A stretch of 64,000 nt of DNA from Flammeovirga yaeyamensis (GTDB lineage: Bacteria; Bacteroidota; Bacteroidia; Cytophagales; Flammeovirgaceae): positions 434,001 through 498,000 of the forward strand of contig NZ_CP076133.1 of the NCBI RefSeq assembly GCF_018736045.1, in the 5' to 3' direction. A program made the position numbers and the translations under genes. Shown here piece by piece: positions 26,520 to 35,066 of the stretch; the stretch's first letter is position 1, and each line of letters opens with the position of its first letter. The notes under the pieces are model-generated. The model was not told the DNA's origin. It ran no database searches and saw only the letters and a list, made by a program, of their open reading frames with translations.

Positions 26520-29500
26520 TTATTTTTTCACCGAAATTCTTTGTTTTAAATCAACACCTTCACCCACAATTCTAATTAAGTAGATACCTGCTGGCAACGT
26601 ACTTACATTGAATTGATGAGAATATCTAAAGTCAATCTTCGTGTTATAGATTTCTTGACCATTTACATTATACAATGCAACCATATACGTTCCATTAGCA
26701 ATACCACCTAGGTTAATCACCTCAGAAGATGGGTTGGGATAGATATTCATCTTAGGACCAACTAACTCTTGACCAATTTGTCTTGAAGAAGAAGAACCTG
26801 TTGATAAGATCACTTTATCTAAGTTCCATTGCCATGCATTCGAACCTGATGCTACGAAACGAACAGTATGCGTTCCTACAGATAGATTCACAGTATTTGA
26901 TGCCATTAATGAAGTATATGCATCCCACTGACCGTTATTTGGTACATTATCAGTAGTGACTACATTACCATCAACAAGTACTTGAATTTGAGCGTTATCT
27001 GTTGGCGTAGAGATCATATAATTAATATCATACACTCCTGCCGTTGCTACATTTACAGTATATTCAGCATAATCACCTGAGTTCACCCAGTTAATTCCTA
27101 AATCATTTACTTTATTTACACCGAACGGAACAAATCCATCGTTATACGTACCACCTGTTGATACAAAATCTTCTGCTTCGATCACTAAAGTGGCACTTCC
27201 TCCATTTACAGTTACAGAAGCTGATGCTTGATAATTTCCATCCACAGTAGACACTGTAATTGTAGTAGCACCTGCACTTACAGCTGTAACTAAACCATTA
27301 TTGTCTACTGTAGCCACTGATGTATTATCCGAAGTCCAAGTCACCGATTGATTTGTTGCATTTGCAGGCTGAACATCTGCAACTAAAGAAGCTGTTTGAG
27401 ATGGATCTAATGTTAAAGAAGTAGCTGATAGTGTTACCCCTGTTACATTAACATCTCCTCCACCTGAAACAGGATTCAGCACAATCTTATCCAAGTTCCA
27501 TTGCCAAGCATTCGATCCTGAAGCCACCAAACGAATCGTGTGAGTTCCCGATAATGTCAACTGATGTGCAGAAGTTAATAAAGTATAGTTATCCCATTCT
27601 CCATTGTTAGGCACATTATCAGATCCTATCGACTGACCATCTAATTGAATTTCGATAGCAGCATTATCCAAAGGAGTTGAGATATAATAATCTACTCCAT
27701 AAACACCATTTCCAGTGACTGTATATTCAACATAATCACCTGAATTGACATAGTTAATGCCTAATCCATCTACTTTATTTGCGCCGAAAGGAACGAAACC
27801 GTCGTTGTAATTACCTCCGGTAGCTACAAAATCTTCTGCTTCAATAATCAACTGTTCAGGATCCCCCACTTCAGTTACATTTACTGTTGCTGATGCTATG
27901 TGATTTCCATCTTCAGTAGTTACTGTAATCGTAGCTTCACCTTGAGATACAGCTGTAACAATACCGTTAGCTACTGTTGCGATAGAAGTATTAGAAGATG
28001 ACCAAGTTACTGCTTTATTCGACGCATTTGCAGGAAGTACTGTTTCTACTAACTGACCCGTATTTCCAACTACTAGATTTAGTGATGTTGTATTTAGCGA
28101 AACTCCTGTTACACCAGTTATCACTGTACTTACTTCAACATTCGCTGATGCTACAAAAGTACCTGAAACTGTTGTTGCTGAAATCACAGCAGATCCATTG
28201 GTAACTGCAGAAACAAGACCAGTGTTTGATACCGTAGCGACTGCAGGGTTAGAAGAACTCCATACCACCGATTTATTTGAAGCATTCGTAGGAGCAACTG
28301 TAGCCGTTAATTGTTGGCTACCACCTACATTAAGTTGTACATCTGATGGAGAAACTACTACTCCAGTGACTAATACCTCTTGAACAGTTAAGTTTTGTGT
28401 TGCTGTAAAACCACTTGCCGTAGCCGTAATAGTTACATTACCTGCTGCAACACCTGTTACTTGTCCACTATTATTTACTGTAGCCACATTTGTGTTAGAA
28501 GAAGTCCAAACAATTGAGTTATTACATGGAATTGCACCACCCGCTGTTTGTAGATTAGCCCCTAATGTTAAATTGTTTCCAATAGTAATTGTCGTTGACG
28601 AAGCGTTAATAGTTACTCCAGTTACTGCACCACAATCACCTCCTTGGAATGCCAATTGGAAGTAATCCATGTTCCATTGCCAATCTGATGTACCTGATGC
28701 TACTAAACCAATAGTTACCGTTCCTTGTGGAAGTGTAACATCTTGATCAAGTGTTACCGCTGCAAACGCATCCCAATCGTTCATTGGTACTTGTTTCGAA
28801 CCTTGACTTGATCCGTTTACATACATCTCAATAACACCGTCTTCCAAACCTGTACCAGCAAAGAAAGTAGCTCTATACTGTCCTGCTTGAGGTACAAATA
28901 CTTCGAACTCTACAAAATCACCTGCTTGAACATTATTGATTGCCTGACCTTTAGAAGCTGAGGCTAAATCATAAATTCCGATTTCACCAACTGCACCACC
29001 CATTGCCGAGAACGATTCTGCTTCAACCGTTAAAGTTGTACCTACAGTTACAGCACTCGTCGTAGAAACAGCCGGACTAGTCGATGAAGTAGCTGTTAAA
29101 GTGACTGTACCTTGAGTAGTAGTAGCTGTAATCACTCCATTAGCATCTACACTTGCAATTGAACCATCAATAGACCAATTGATATCTTTCTCTGTTGTCC
29201 ATTCGGGAACAAAAACAGGAGTAACTTGGAAGTTCCCTCCAGGGAAAACGGTAATATCAGAAGGAATTTGGATGGATGTAGGCTGAACTACCACTTGGTT
29301 TTTCACTTGTACTGTTACTTCTTGATACAAACCACCATCTTGTAAAGTACCTCTAATAACTGTAGAACCTAAAGCAGCACCTGTAATTGTACCATCCACT
29401 GAAACAGAGGCAACTGCAGGATTAGACGAAGTCCAAAGTACTGTTTTATCGTAGGCATCAACAGGTAATACTTCAGCAGCAATAGGTAACGTTTGTCCTA

Positions 29501-32500
29501 CTTCCACTTCTCTTAACCAATCCACTAAAGTGATGCTTGATGGTCTGATTCTATCTAAAATAGATAAAGTCGACGTACATTGAGCGACTGTCTGACCACC
29601 GTTTAATGCTGTTACTCTTAATGTATAATTACCAATTGATGGAACATTCGATAATGCTAAATCCACAGAAATAAACTCTTTACCTTTCACGTCTGCTACA
29701 GTCGAACCACTACCTAATACCGTTGCACCTGATAATAATTCTACTTTCACTTCTCTAGAACCTAATAAGTTCACAGATACATCAAATGTATAGTTTGTAT
29801 TCCCTGTTACCTCTGATGGTAAAGCATCACAATAGATTTCTTCATCACCAACAATACCTACATTTACAGTCGTCGAAGTCGATTTTCCTCCTACAGTTGC
29901 TGTAATCACCGCAGACTCACCAATAATTAAACCTTGAATTTTACCAGTAGAAGCATTTACTGCTACTGCTTCAGGATTTGAACTTGACCAAACTACTTCC
30001 TGATCTGTTGCATCTTCAGGAGTAATCGTCACCGTTAATGGAGTATATACATAAAACTCCGCATCTACAGAAGTACCTTCGTTAATACTTACCGATGCCA
30101 CTGGAGTGGCAGAGAATGGAATAGCATTGATTGTATGTGCTGCTGATACACTACCGTCTGCACTAGTTGCTGTAATTGTTGCTGAACCTGATGTTGCTAC
30201 CGCTGTAATTACACCAAATTCGTCTACTGTTGCTACAGAAGGATTACTTGATGTCCATGTTAACGCTTTATTCGTCGCATTCTCTGGAGCGAAAGTAGTA
30301 GCTAAAGAAGTTTCTTTACCTTGCATTAATTCTTGATCACCACTTAATGATACTGAAGTTAATGCCACTGTATTGACACCACTACGACCTGGCTCTTTTG
30401 AGAAATCAAATACTTGGATTTGGGTTGTTGCCCAATCTACCGGAGCATTTGATTGACACTCAATCGTATTATTTGCTTGTAAAAGACCTGCAGGGATATC
30501 CAATTCAAGTACACCTAACCATTGGTTTCTTAAATCTTCCATTGCACCTCTCCAGTTGCCATCGTGCTGAATTTCAACACCGTTTATTGATACTTTTACA
30601 GAGCTTAAATGCGCCTTGAAGAACGCACCAGAAACTCTTAATGTTGCTTCGTAAGCACCACTTGGCACCACTACATTGTTTACTTGAGTCGTTAATGTAG
30701 TACTGTTTTTATGAATCAACTCGCTACCGAATGGATGGAAACCGTCACCGATTTTATCACCCATAAACTTCGTTTCGTTTAATGTCTCGCTCAAGTTCAC
30801 TGGGTTGGTAAAAGTGTACTCCAATACCATTGTTGCATCGTTCAATAATTTAACTGAACCTGGAGCCGTTTTCACATTAATCACATCCAATGCAGGTTGA
30901 CCTGCAGTCCCTTTGTTCATATCAAGATATAAGTTCTTAATCATGACATTCTGTACTGGGTTAGCGAAATCATCATACATCGCTAAGTTGATCGTCTTTT
31001 CGTTGTCCTCTAAGTTATTCAAAATTAAATACAACTTATTTCCATCCGCGTAAGCATTTACCTGAACATCAGGGTTCGAAGCTTTTGTCTCGATTCTTGT
31101 TCCCTTTACATTACTCCACAGCTCAAAGAATTTGATGTACTCCGACCATTGCCAAACACCATTTGCATCCGGCTGCATCATCGCATATGGATAACGTAAG
31201 TTTTGATCTGGCGTATCACCCCAAATCGCTTTTGTAGGTGTAAAAGGCATCGATTTTGTAATGTAATCCGGACGCTCCAAGAATTGCATGAACATTGAGT
31301 TGAAAGGCTTTAAACACTCCCAATCAATTCTTTTCGAATCAAATCTACCTGGTGTATTTTGAGTGTTATACCCACCGTTTACAGCACCAAATTCAGATAC
31401 AATCATTTCTTTTCTTGTACCTGTTTTATATAAATCATACCATTCCAAGATATCCAACATGGCTTCTGTATGTCCACCTGCTCTAGTTGCCGAAGGCTTA
31501 TCATCACCATTTAAATCCCAACCTGGCCAGTCGTAAATATGGATAGAATAGAAGTCCATGTTCTCACCACAAGTATCCATAAAACCCTGCCACATTACAT
31601 CCCATTGATACCAAGGAGTTGTTCTGTAATCGTTGGCTTCTGAATCCATCATGTTGTGGTAAGTAATTAAACCTTCTCCATCTAAGTATTGATCCAAGTA
31701 ATTTTCGTCGTAACGAGAAATACCATCTGCTAAATGGAAATCATGAAGTCCCCAAGTCATACCACCTACCTTAGGGCGATTAGGGTTATTTACACCAAAA
31801 CGCTCTCTGATACCTAAAGCCACAAGATTATGATACTCCCAAATTTTTTCTTGTGATGTACACGTCATATGACCTGTCATCATCGGCATATCCGGCTCGT
31901 TAATTACCTCCCAATAGTAAGGCAGTGGCTCACCCGGAGAACCATCCGCTTTACGGAAAAAGTAATCTAAATAGTTTACTACCCACTCTGCTGATACATC
32001 AACATCATAAGGTTGCCAACCTGTCCAAGTATTACCATCACCATTCCAGCTTAGCGTTGGATAAGTCGGGTGAGGGTTCGTACCCATAATCATTTCTTTC
32101 GATCTTGCTTCGAATTGGTGAGAGTTGAAGTCCTTGTCGTACTCACCTCTTAACCAAGTTCCCAATTCAACCATATGATCCTCTGAGGGCCAATTTGGAC
32201 GATTAGGATCTTCTTCTGTTGCTGAGAACTTCCAAGTAGCAGAACCGTTATCACGACCAAAATAGGTATCAAGGTCATTCAAAAGATAATCCAACTTGTC
32301 TTCTTCACCGTCCCAATCTGTTTCGAAAGCGGTCGCGTGAAGTGTCATGTAATTTTCTCTGTTAAATTCAGAGGCTCCATTTACGGAGTGTTTGATGTTC
32401 AAGTTTACGTCTACATTGACGTCTTGTGCATTGGTTGCGAACACACAAGAAACCAACAGAAGAATGAGATAAAATCTTCTGCGGAACATTGTAAAATAGT

Positions 32501-32504
32501 TCAT
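26520..32504 (-). CDS. Giant secreted GH86 agarase/porphyranase-like enzyme, copy 2
   Basis: 1994 residues. Signal peptide to TNAQ; GH86 barrel with Glu203 (INEPDM) and Glu371 (SEFGAV), close to copy 1 over the first ~700 residues. Then four BIG2 and the unnamed 886-982 domain as in copy 1, CBM6 at about 1158-1288, three BIG2 (about 1297-1545), CBM6 (1548-1680), BIG2 (1685-1765), a third CBM6 (1768-1900) and a T9SS sorting domain (about 1915-1994). The last two CBM6 modules and the tail are close to copy 3, not copy 1, so this protein is a mosaic of the other two. Surface-acting on agar or porphyran. Its promoter region and leader carry several dyads that are listed separately. Confidence 0.92.
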   Translation of the reverse strand: MNYFTMFRRRFYLILLLVSCVFATNAQDVNVDVNLNIKHSVNGASEFNRENYMTLHATAFETDWDGEEDKLDYLLNDLDTYFGRDNGSATWKFSATEEDPNRPNWPSEDHMVELGTWLRGEYDKDFNSHQFEARSKEMIMGTNPHPTYPTLSWNGDGNTWTGWQPYDVDVSAEWVVNYLDYFFRKADGSPGEPLPYYWEVINEPDMPMMTGHMTCTSQEKIWEYHNLVALGIRERFGVNNPNRPKVGGMTWGLHDFHLADGISRYDENYLDQYLDGEGLITYHNMMDSEANDYRTTPWYQWDVMWQGFMDTCGENMDFYSIHIYDWPGWDLNGDDKPSATRAGGHTEAMLDILEWYDLYKTGTRKEMIVSEFGAVNGGYNTQNTPGRFDSKRIDWECLKPFNSMFMQFLERPDYITKSMPFTPTKAIWGDTPDQNLRYPYAMMQPDANGVWQWSEYIKFFELWSNVKGTRIETKASNPDVQVNAYADGNKLYLILNNLEDNEKTINLAMYDDFANPVQNVMIKNLYLDMNKGTAGQPALDVINVKTAPGSVKLLNDATMVLEYTFTNPVNLSETLNETKFMGDKIGDGFHPFGSELIHKNSTTLTTQVNNVVVPSGAYEATLRVSGAFFKAHLSSVKVSINGVEIQHDGNWRGAMEDLRNQWLGVLELDIPAGLLQANNTIECQSNAPVDWATTQIQVFDFSKEPGRSGVNTVALTSVSLSGDQELMQGKETSLATTFAPENATNKALTWTSSNPSVATVDEFGVITAVATSGSATITATSADGSVSAAHTINAIPFSATPVASVSINEGTSVDAEFYVYTPLTVTITPEDATDQEVVWSSSNPEAVAVNASTGKIQGLIIGESAVITATVGGKSTSTTVNVGIVGDEEIYCDALPSEVTGNTNYTFDVSVNLLGSREVKVELLSGATVLGSGSTVADVKGKEFISVDLALSNVPSIGNYTLRVTALNGGQTVAQCTSTLSILDRIRPSSITLVDWLREVEVGQTLPIAAEVLPVDAYDKTVLWTSSNPAVASVSVDGTITGAALGSTVIRGTLQDGGLYQEVTVQVKNQVVVQPTSIQIPSDITVFPGGNFQVTPVFVPEWTTEKDINWSIDGSIASVDANGVITATTTQGTVTLTATSSTSPAVSTTSAVTVGTTLTVEAESFSAMGGAVGEIGIYDLASASKGQAINNVQAGDFVEFEVFVPQAGQYRATFFAGTGLEDGVIEMYVNGSSQGSKQVPMNDWDAFAAVTLDQDVTLPQGTVTIGLVASGTSDWQWNMDYFQLAFQGGDCGAVTGVTINASSTTITIGNNLTLGANLQTAGGAIPCNNSIVWTSSNTNVATVNNSGQVTGVAAGNVTITATASGFTATQNLTVQEVLVTGVVVSPSDVQLNVGGSQQLTATVAPTNASNKSVVWSSSNPAVATVSNTGLVSAVTNGSAVISATTVSGTFVASANVEVSTVITGVTGVSLNTTSLNLVVGNTGQLVETVLPANASNKAVTWSSSNTSIATVANGIVTAVSQGEATITVTTEDGNHIASATVNVTEVGDPEQLIIEAEDFVATGGNYNDGFVPFGANKVDGLGINYVNSGDYVEYTVTGNGVYGVDYYISTPLDNAAIEIQLDGQSIGSDNVPNNGEWDNYTLLTSAHQLTLSGTHTIRLVASGSNAWQWNLDKIVLNPVSGGGDVNVTGVTLSATSLTLDPSQTASLVADVQPANATNQSVTWTSDNTSVATVDNNGLVTAVSAGATTITVSTVDGNYQASASVTVNGGSATLVIEAEDFVSTGGTYNDGFVPFGVNKVNDLGINWVNSGDYAEYTVNVATAGVYDINYMISTPTDNAQIQVLVDGNVVTTDNVPNNGQWDAYTSLMASNTVNLSVGTHTVRFVASGSNAWQWNLDKVILSTGSSSSRQIGQELVGPKMNIYPNPSSEVINLGGIANGTYMVALYNVNGQEIYNTKIDFRYSHQFNVSTLPAGIYLIRIVGEGVDLKQRISVKK

Positions 32505-32529
32505 TTTAAAAGTAATAAATTAACATTTC

Positions 32530-32565
32530 AAAAAATCGCTCAGTTTGATTTGTTGCTATGAGCGA
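32530..32565 (-). promoter_or_regulatory. Terminator-like leader hairpin (candidate attenuator) of GH86 copy 2
   Basis: Minus strand: TCGCTCA, 16-nt loop, TGAGCGA, then TTTTTTG, ending about 25 nt before the start codon. This is the form of an intrinsic terminator inside the 5' leader. Upstream in the same leader are the palindromes GGGAATGATTCCC (32582-32594) and GATAGAACACTGTTCTATC (32617-32635). Confidence 0.55.
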
Positions 32566-32616
32566 CGTCTAAAGTTTGGAAGGGAATGATTCCCCCTTGG
32601 ATAATTAAGCTGGTGC

Positions 32617-32635
32617 GATAGAACACTGTTCTATC
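32617..32635. repeat. Perfect 19-bp palindrome in the GH86 copy 2 leader
   Basis: GATAGAACA-C-TGTTCTATC. As RNA it forms an 8-bp stem with a 3-nt loop; as DNA it could be an operator. The core GAACA/TGTTC also occurs with 5-nt spacing upstream of susC (12617-12631). Confidence 0.55.
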
Positions 32636-32680
32636 CTTGGTTATTCATGCATTTCAAATCATTTAGTAAAACATTCATTT

Positions 32681-32734
32681 CATAGTTAAGTATAATTGGA
32701 AGGTGTACAAGACTTTATAAGTGTATCTTGTACA
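32681..32734 (-). promoter_or_regulatory. Candidate promoter of GH86 copy 2 with overlapping inverted repeat
   Basis: Minus-strand TTG (32708-32710), N19, TAACTATG (32681-32688), one mismatch to TAnnTTTG. The -33 element lies in one arm of the 9-bp inverted repeat TGTACAAGA (32704-32712) / TCTTGTACA (32726-32734), consistent with a regulator binding at the promoter. The predicted leader is about 170 nt. Confidence 0.45.
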
Positions 32735-32775
32735 TTCCCAATTTTCGAATGTTTTCTCTAGGCATGAAGATTTTA

Positions 32776-32783
32776 GACTAGAC
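32776..32783 (+). promoter_or_regulatory. CTAG operator-like core upstream of GH86 copy 2
   Basis: GACTAGAC, the central eight bases of the candidate operator, about 65 bp upstream of the putative -33 element. Confidence 0.4.
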
Positions 32784-32974
32784 TATAACTAAATCTTATA
32801 AAGTGGCACTCATCTTTAATTTAATTTGATCTGTACAATGGAAGATGAAAATGGCTTACAATAGTCGAATGGATATCAAATAGATAGAAATCAATGAGTT
32901 AATCACTAAACAAGGAACTAGATAATGACTCAAATTTGAGAAAAAATTAATAGTGGGATTTTGGGTAAAAAAAA

Positions 32975-33008
32975 TACCTCATATGGATTTTATAAATCAT
33001 ATGAGGTA
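32975..33008 (-). terminator. Terminator after the AAA-ATPase gene
   Basis: TACCTCATATG (32975-32985) pairs with CATATGAGGTA (32998-33008), 11 bp, followed on the minus strand by eight T. It ends the minus-strand gene at 33133. Confidence 0.88.
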
Positions 33009-33132
33009 GGTATTTATATTATCAGTTTGCTTCAACTTGTATATTAGATTCATGTAAATAATTTAATTGGTGATTAGTTCTCTATGGGCTTCTATTAAGA
33101 AGTCTCTCCAATAATTAGAAAAATTGTAATCA

Positions 33133-34821
33133 CTATAAAAACTCGGTCACACAACTCACCTCTTTACCGTCAAAGGCTACACCTACTAACATAATTTCTG
33201 TTTTGTTGTTTTCTTTTAAAGTGGTTATATATTTTGAATCGTGTATTTGTTTTAGAGCCTCTTTTGCTAATTCCGGCAAGGAAGGAGAACTAGGTCTAAG
33301 TTTCTTAAATTCAAGAATCCATCCTCTTTGGTCTTTGTGATCTTTTGGGTAAATCATTAAATCTGCTCTACCTAGACCCGTTTCAGGGTTAGATTTCACA
33401 ATAAATTTTGAAGATAGATGAGCCATAAGGCCTAAAATAAATGCATGATATACTTTTTCTGGAAGAGACCCACTGTGTTGTACATCATGGAAACTAAAGG
33501 AGGAGAGGAAATACTCTGATAATGCCGTTTCAAAATCTAATGCGTTCTGTTCAAGCAAAGCAGTTAGAATTGTGCTTTCACTAACCACTGTTGATTTTGA
33601 CAATAATCTTTCTAGTAACCTTTCATAAACTGTTTGCACCTCTTCATTGGGTACTTTTAATCCATAAATAACTTTTCTACCATCCGTTTTTTTATAGGTA
33701 GATGTTAGATATCCATTAAAAAGTAGTAATCCTAAAACTGTTTCAGCTTTCCCTTTTTCTAGGTCTTGAAAGATAATAGTTTCTTCAATTTCACAATCCA
33801 TTACCTGACCATCAATAAAACCTGTGAGTTTCTTTTCTAAATCAGCATTAGCATTGGTCAGTAATTCTACGATCAATTCATTGGCTGAGGTATTTACCCA
33901 ATAAGGTTTAAAACCTTCATCATGTTTGTCAGCAAAATTGATAATAGACCAAGGGTTATACATTTCGGAATATTTACCAATTTTATAACCATTATACCAT
34001 TTCTTTACTTCTTTAAATGATGTACTGATAGAACAATCTTCTAATAATTTTTGAACTTCTTCTTCCGTTAACCCAAATTTATCGGCACTTTGGTTTTCTA
34101 AGACTGTACTCACCACTAAATTATTCAAGCCAGAGAATATACTTTCCTTAGCCACTCTCAAAATACCAGTGATTACACCTTTATATAGATAGTTGTTGTC
34201 TTTAAAACCACCTGATAGAAATCCTCGCATAAAAGAAATCATATCATTATAATAACCCGATTCCCAAGACTTAATTATGCATGAATCATATTCATCTATT
34301 AAGATGACGACTTTTTTATCATATAATTTGAATAATAATCGGGATATATTTTTAAGAAAATCACCTAAATCTTCAACCTTCCAGTCACTTTTCACTAAGT
34401 CATTCAAATCCGATTTTTCAAATGCACTTAACTTTTCTGACGTTAATAATTCTTCATTATCCCTTAACCAAGAGATACATAATTTATATATTTTATAGAT
34501 AGCACCTTCGAAAGTGTTTTCCTTTATATCTTTTAATGATAGAAAGATTACAGGGTATTGACCTTGTGCCTTCCATGCTTCTGATTTTTTGATTTTTAAA
34601 TTATCAAAGAGTAAAGCATTTTCTGATGCATTTTTCACATCAAAAAAAGCATGAAGCATTGACATATTCAGAGTTTTCCCAAACCTACGTGGTCTTGGTG
34701 TTAATATTGATTTTGCATTACTATTTATAACATCCTCAATAAATAATGATTTATCTACAAAATAGAAGTTGTCTTGTATTACTTCCTTGAAATTTGATAT
34801 GCCAATTGGAAATTTCTTCAT
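33133..34821 (-). CDS. AAA-ATPase-like protein with C-terminal PD-(D/E)XK-type domain
   Basis: 562 residues. The opening (FPIGISNFKEVIQDNFYFVDKS, then TPRPRRFGKTL as the nucleotide-binding loop) and the acidic VVILIDEYD Walker B identify the predicted AAA-ATPase family common in Bacteroidetes. The C-terminal part (GRADLMIYPKDHKDQRGWILEFKK) is the matching nuclease-fold domain (DUF1703 type). The cellular role of this family is not established; many genomes carry dozens of copies. It interrupts the row of giant GH86 genes, has lower sequence complexity constraints than they do, and has its own terminator, so it may be an insertion. Confidence 0.85.
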   Translation of the reverse strand: MKKFPIGISNFKEVIQDNFYFVDKSLFIEDVINSNAKSILTPRPRRFGKTLNMSMLHAFFDVKNASENALLFDNLKIKKSEAWKAQGQYPVIFLSLKDIKENTFEGAIYKIYKLCISWLRDNEELLTSEKLSAFEKSDLNDLVKSDWKVEDLGDFLKNISRLLFKLYDKKVVILIDEYDSCIIKSWESGYYNDMISFMRGFLSGGFKDNNYLYKGVITGILRVAKESIFSGLNNLVVSTVLENQSADKFGLTEEEVQKLLEDCSISTSFKEVKKWYNGYKIGKYSEMYNPWSIINFADKHDEGFKPYWVNTSANELIVELLTNANADLEKKLTGFIDGQVMDCEIEETIIFQDLEKGKAETVLGLLLFNGYLTSTYKKTDGRKVIYGLKVPNEEVQTVYERLLERLLSKSTVVSESTILTALLEQNALDFETALSEYFLSSFSFHDVQHSGSLPEKVYHAFILGLMAHLSSKFIVKSNPETGLGRADLMIYPKDHKDQRGWILEFKKLRPSSPSLPELAKEALKQIHDSKYITTLKENNKTEIMLVGVAFDGKEVSCVTEFL

Positions 34822-34978
34822 GTGGTAAAGATACTAAATTATTGTTTTGGGGAAATGAATAGTATGATCTTAAAGAATTTAAAAAAATCGTTTATCTAAA
34901 TTACCCTATTCATTTTTTGATAAATAGATAAAATCATTTCATTAACAATGACTTTAGAATATAGTTGTGATCGTCAAT

Positions 34979-34986
34979 GGGGGGGG
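34979..34986 (+). repeat. Eight-G homopolymer tract
   Basis: A run of eight G in very AT-rich DNA, about 157 bp upstream of the AAA-ATPase start and just beyond the terminator of GH86 copy 3. Such runs can slip during replication. Confidence 0.6.
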
Positions 34987-35016
34987 CATACTCAATAAGT
35001 AAGTAAAAAAGAAAAA

Positions 35017-35044
35017 AACGGGTTCCCATTTCTGAGAACCCGTT
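35017..35044 (-). terminator. Intrinsic terminator of GH86 copy 3
   Basis: Minus strand: AACGGGTTC, 10-nt loop, GAACCCGTT followed by seven T. Homologous in position and stem to the terminator of copy 2. Confidence 0.93.
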
Positions 35045-35066
35045 CTAAATTTATAGAGAGAGCAGC

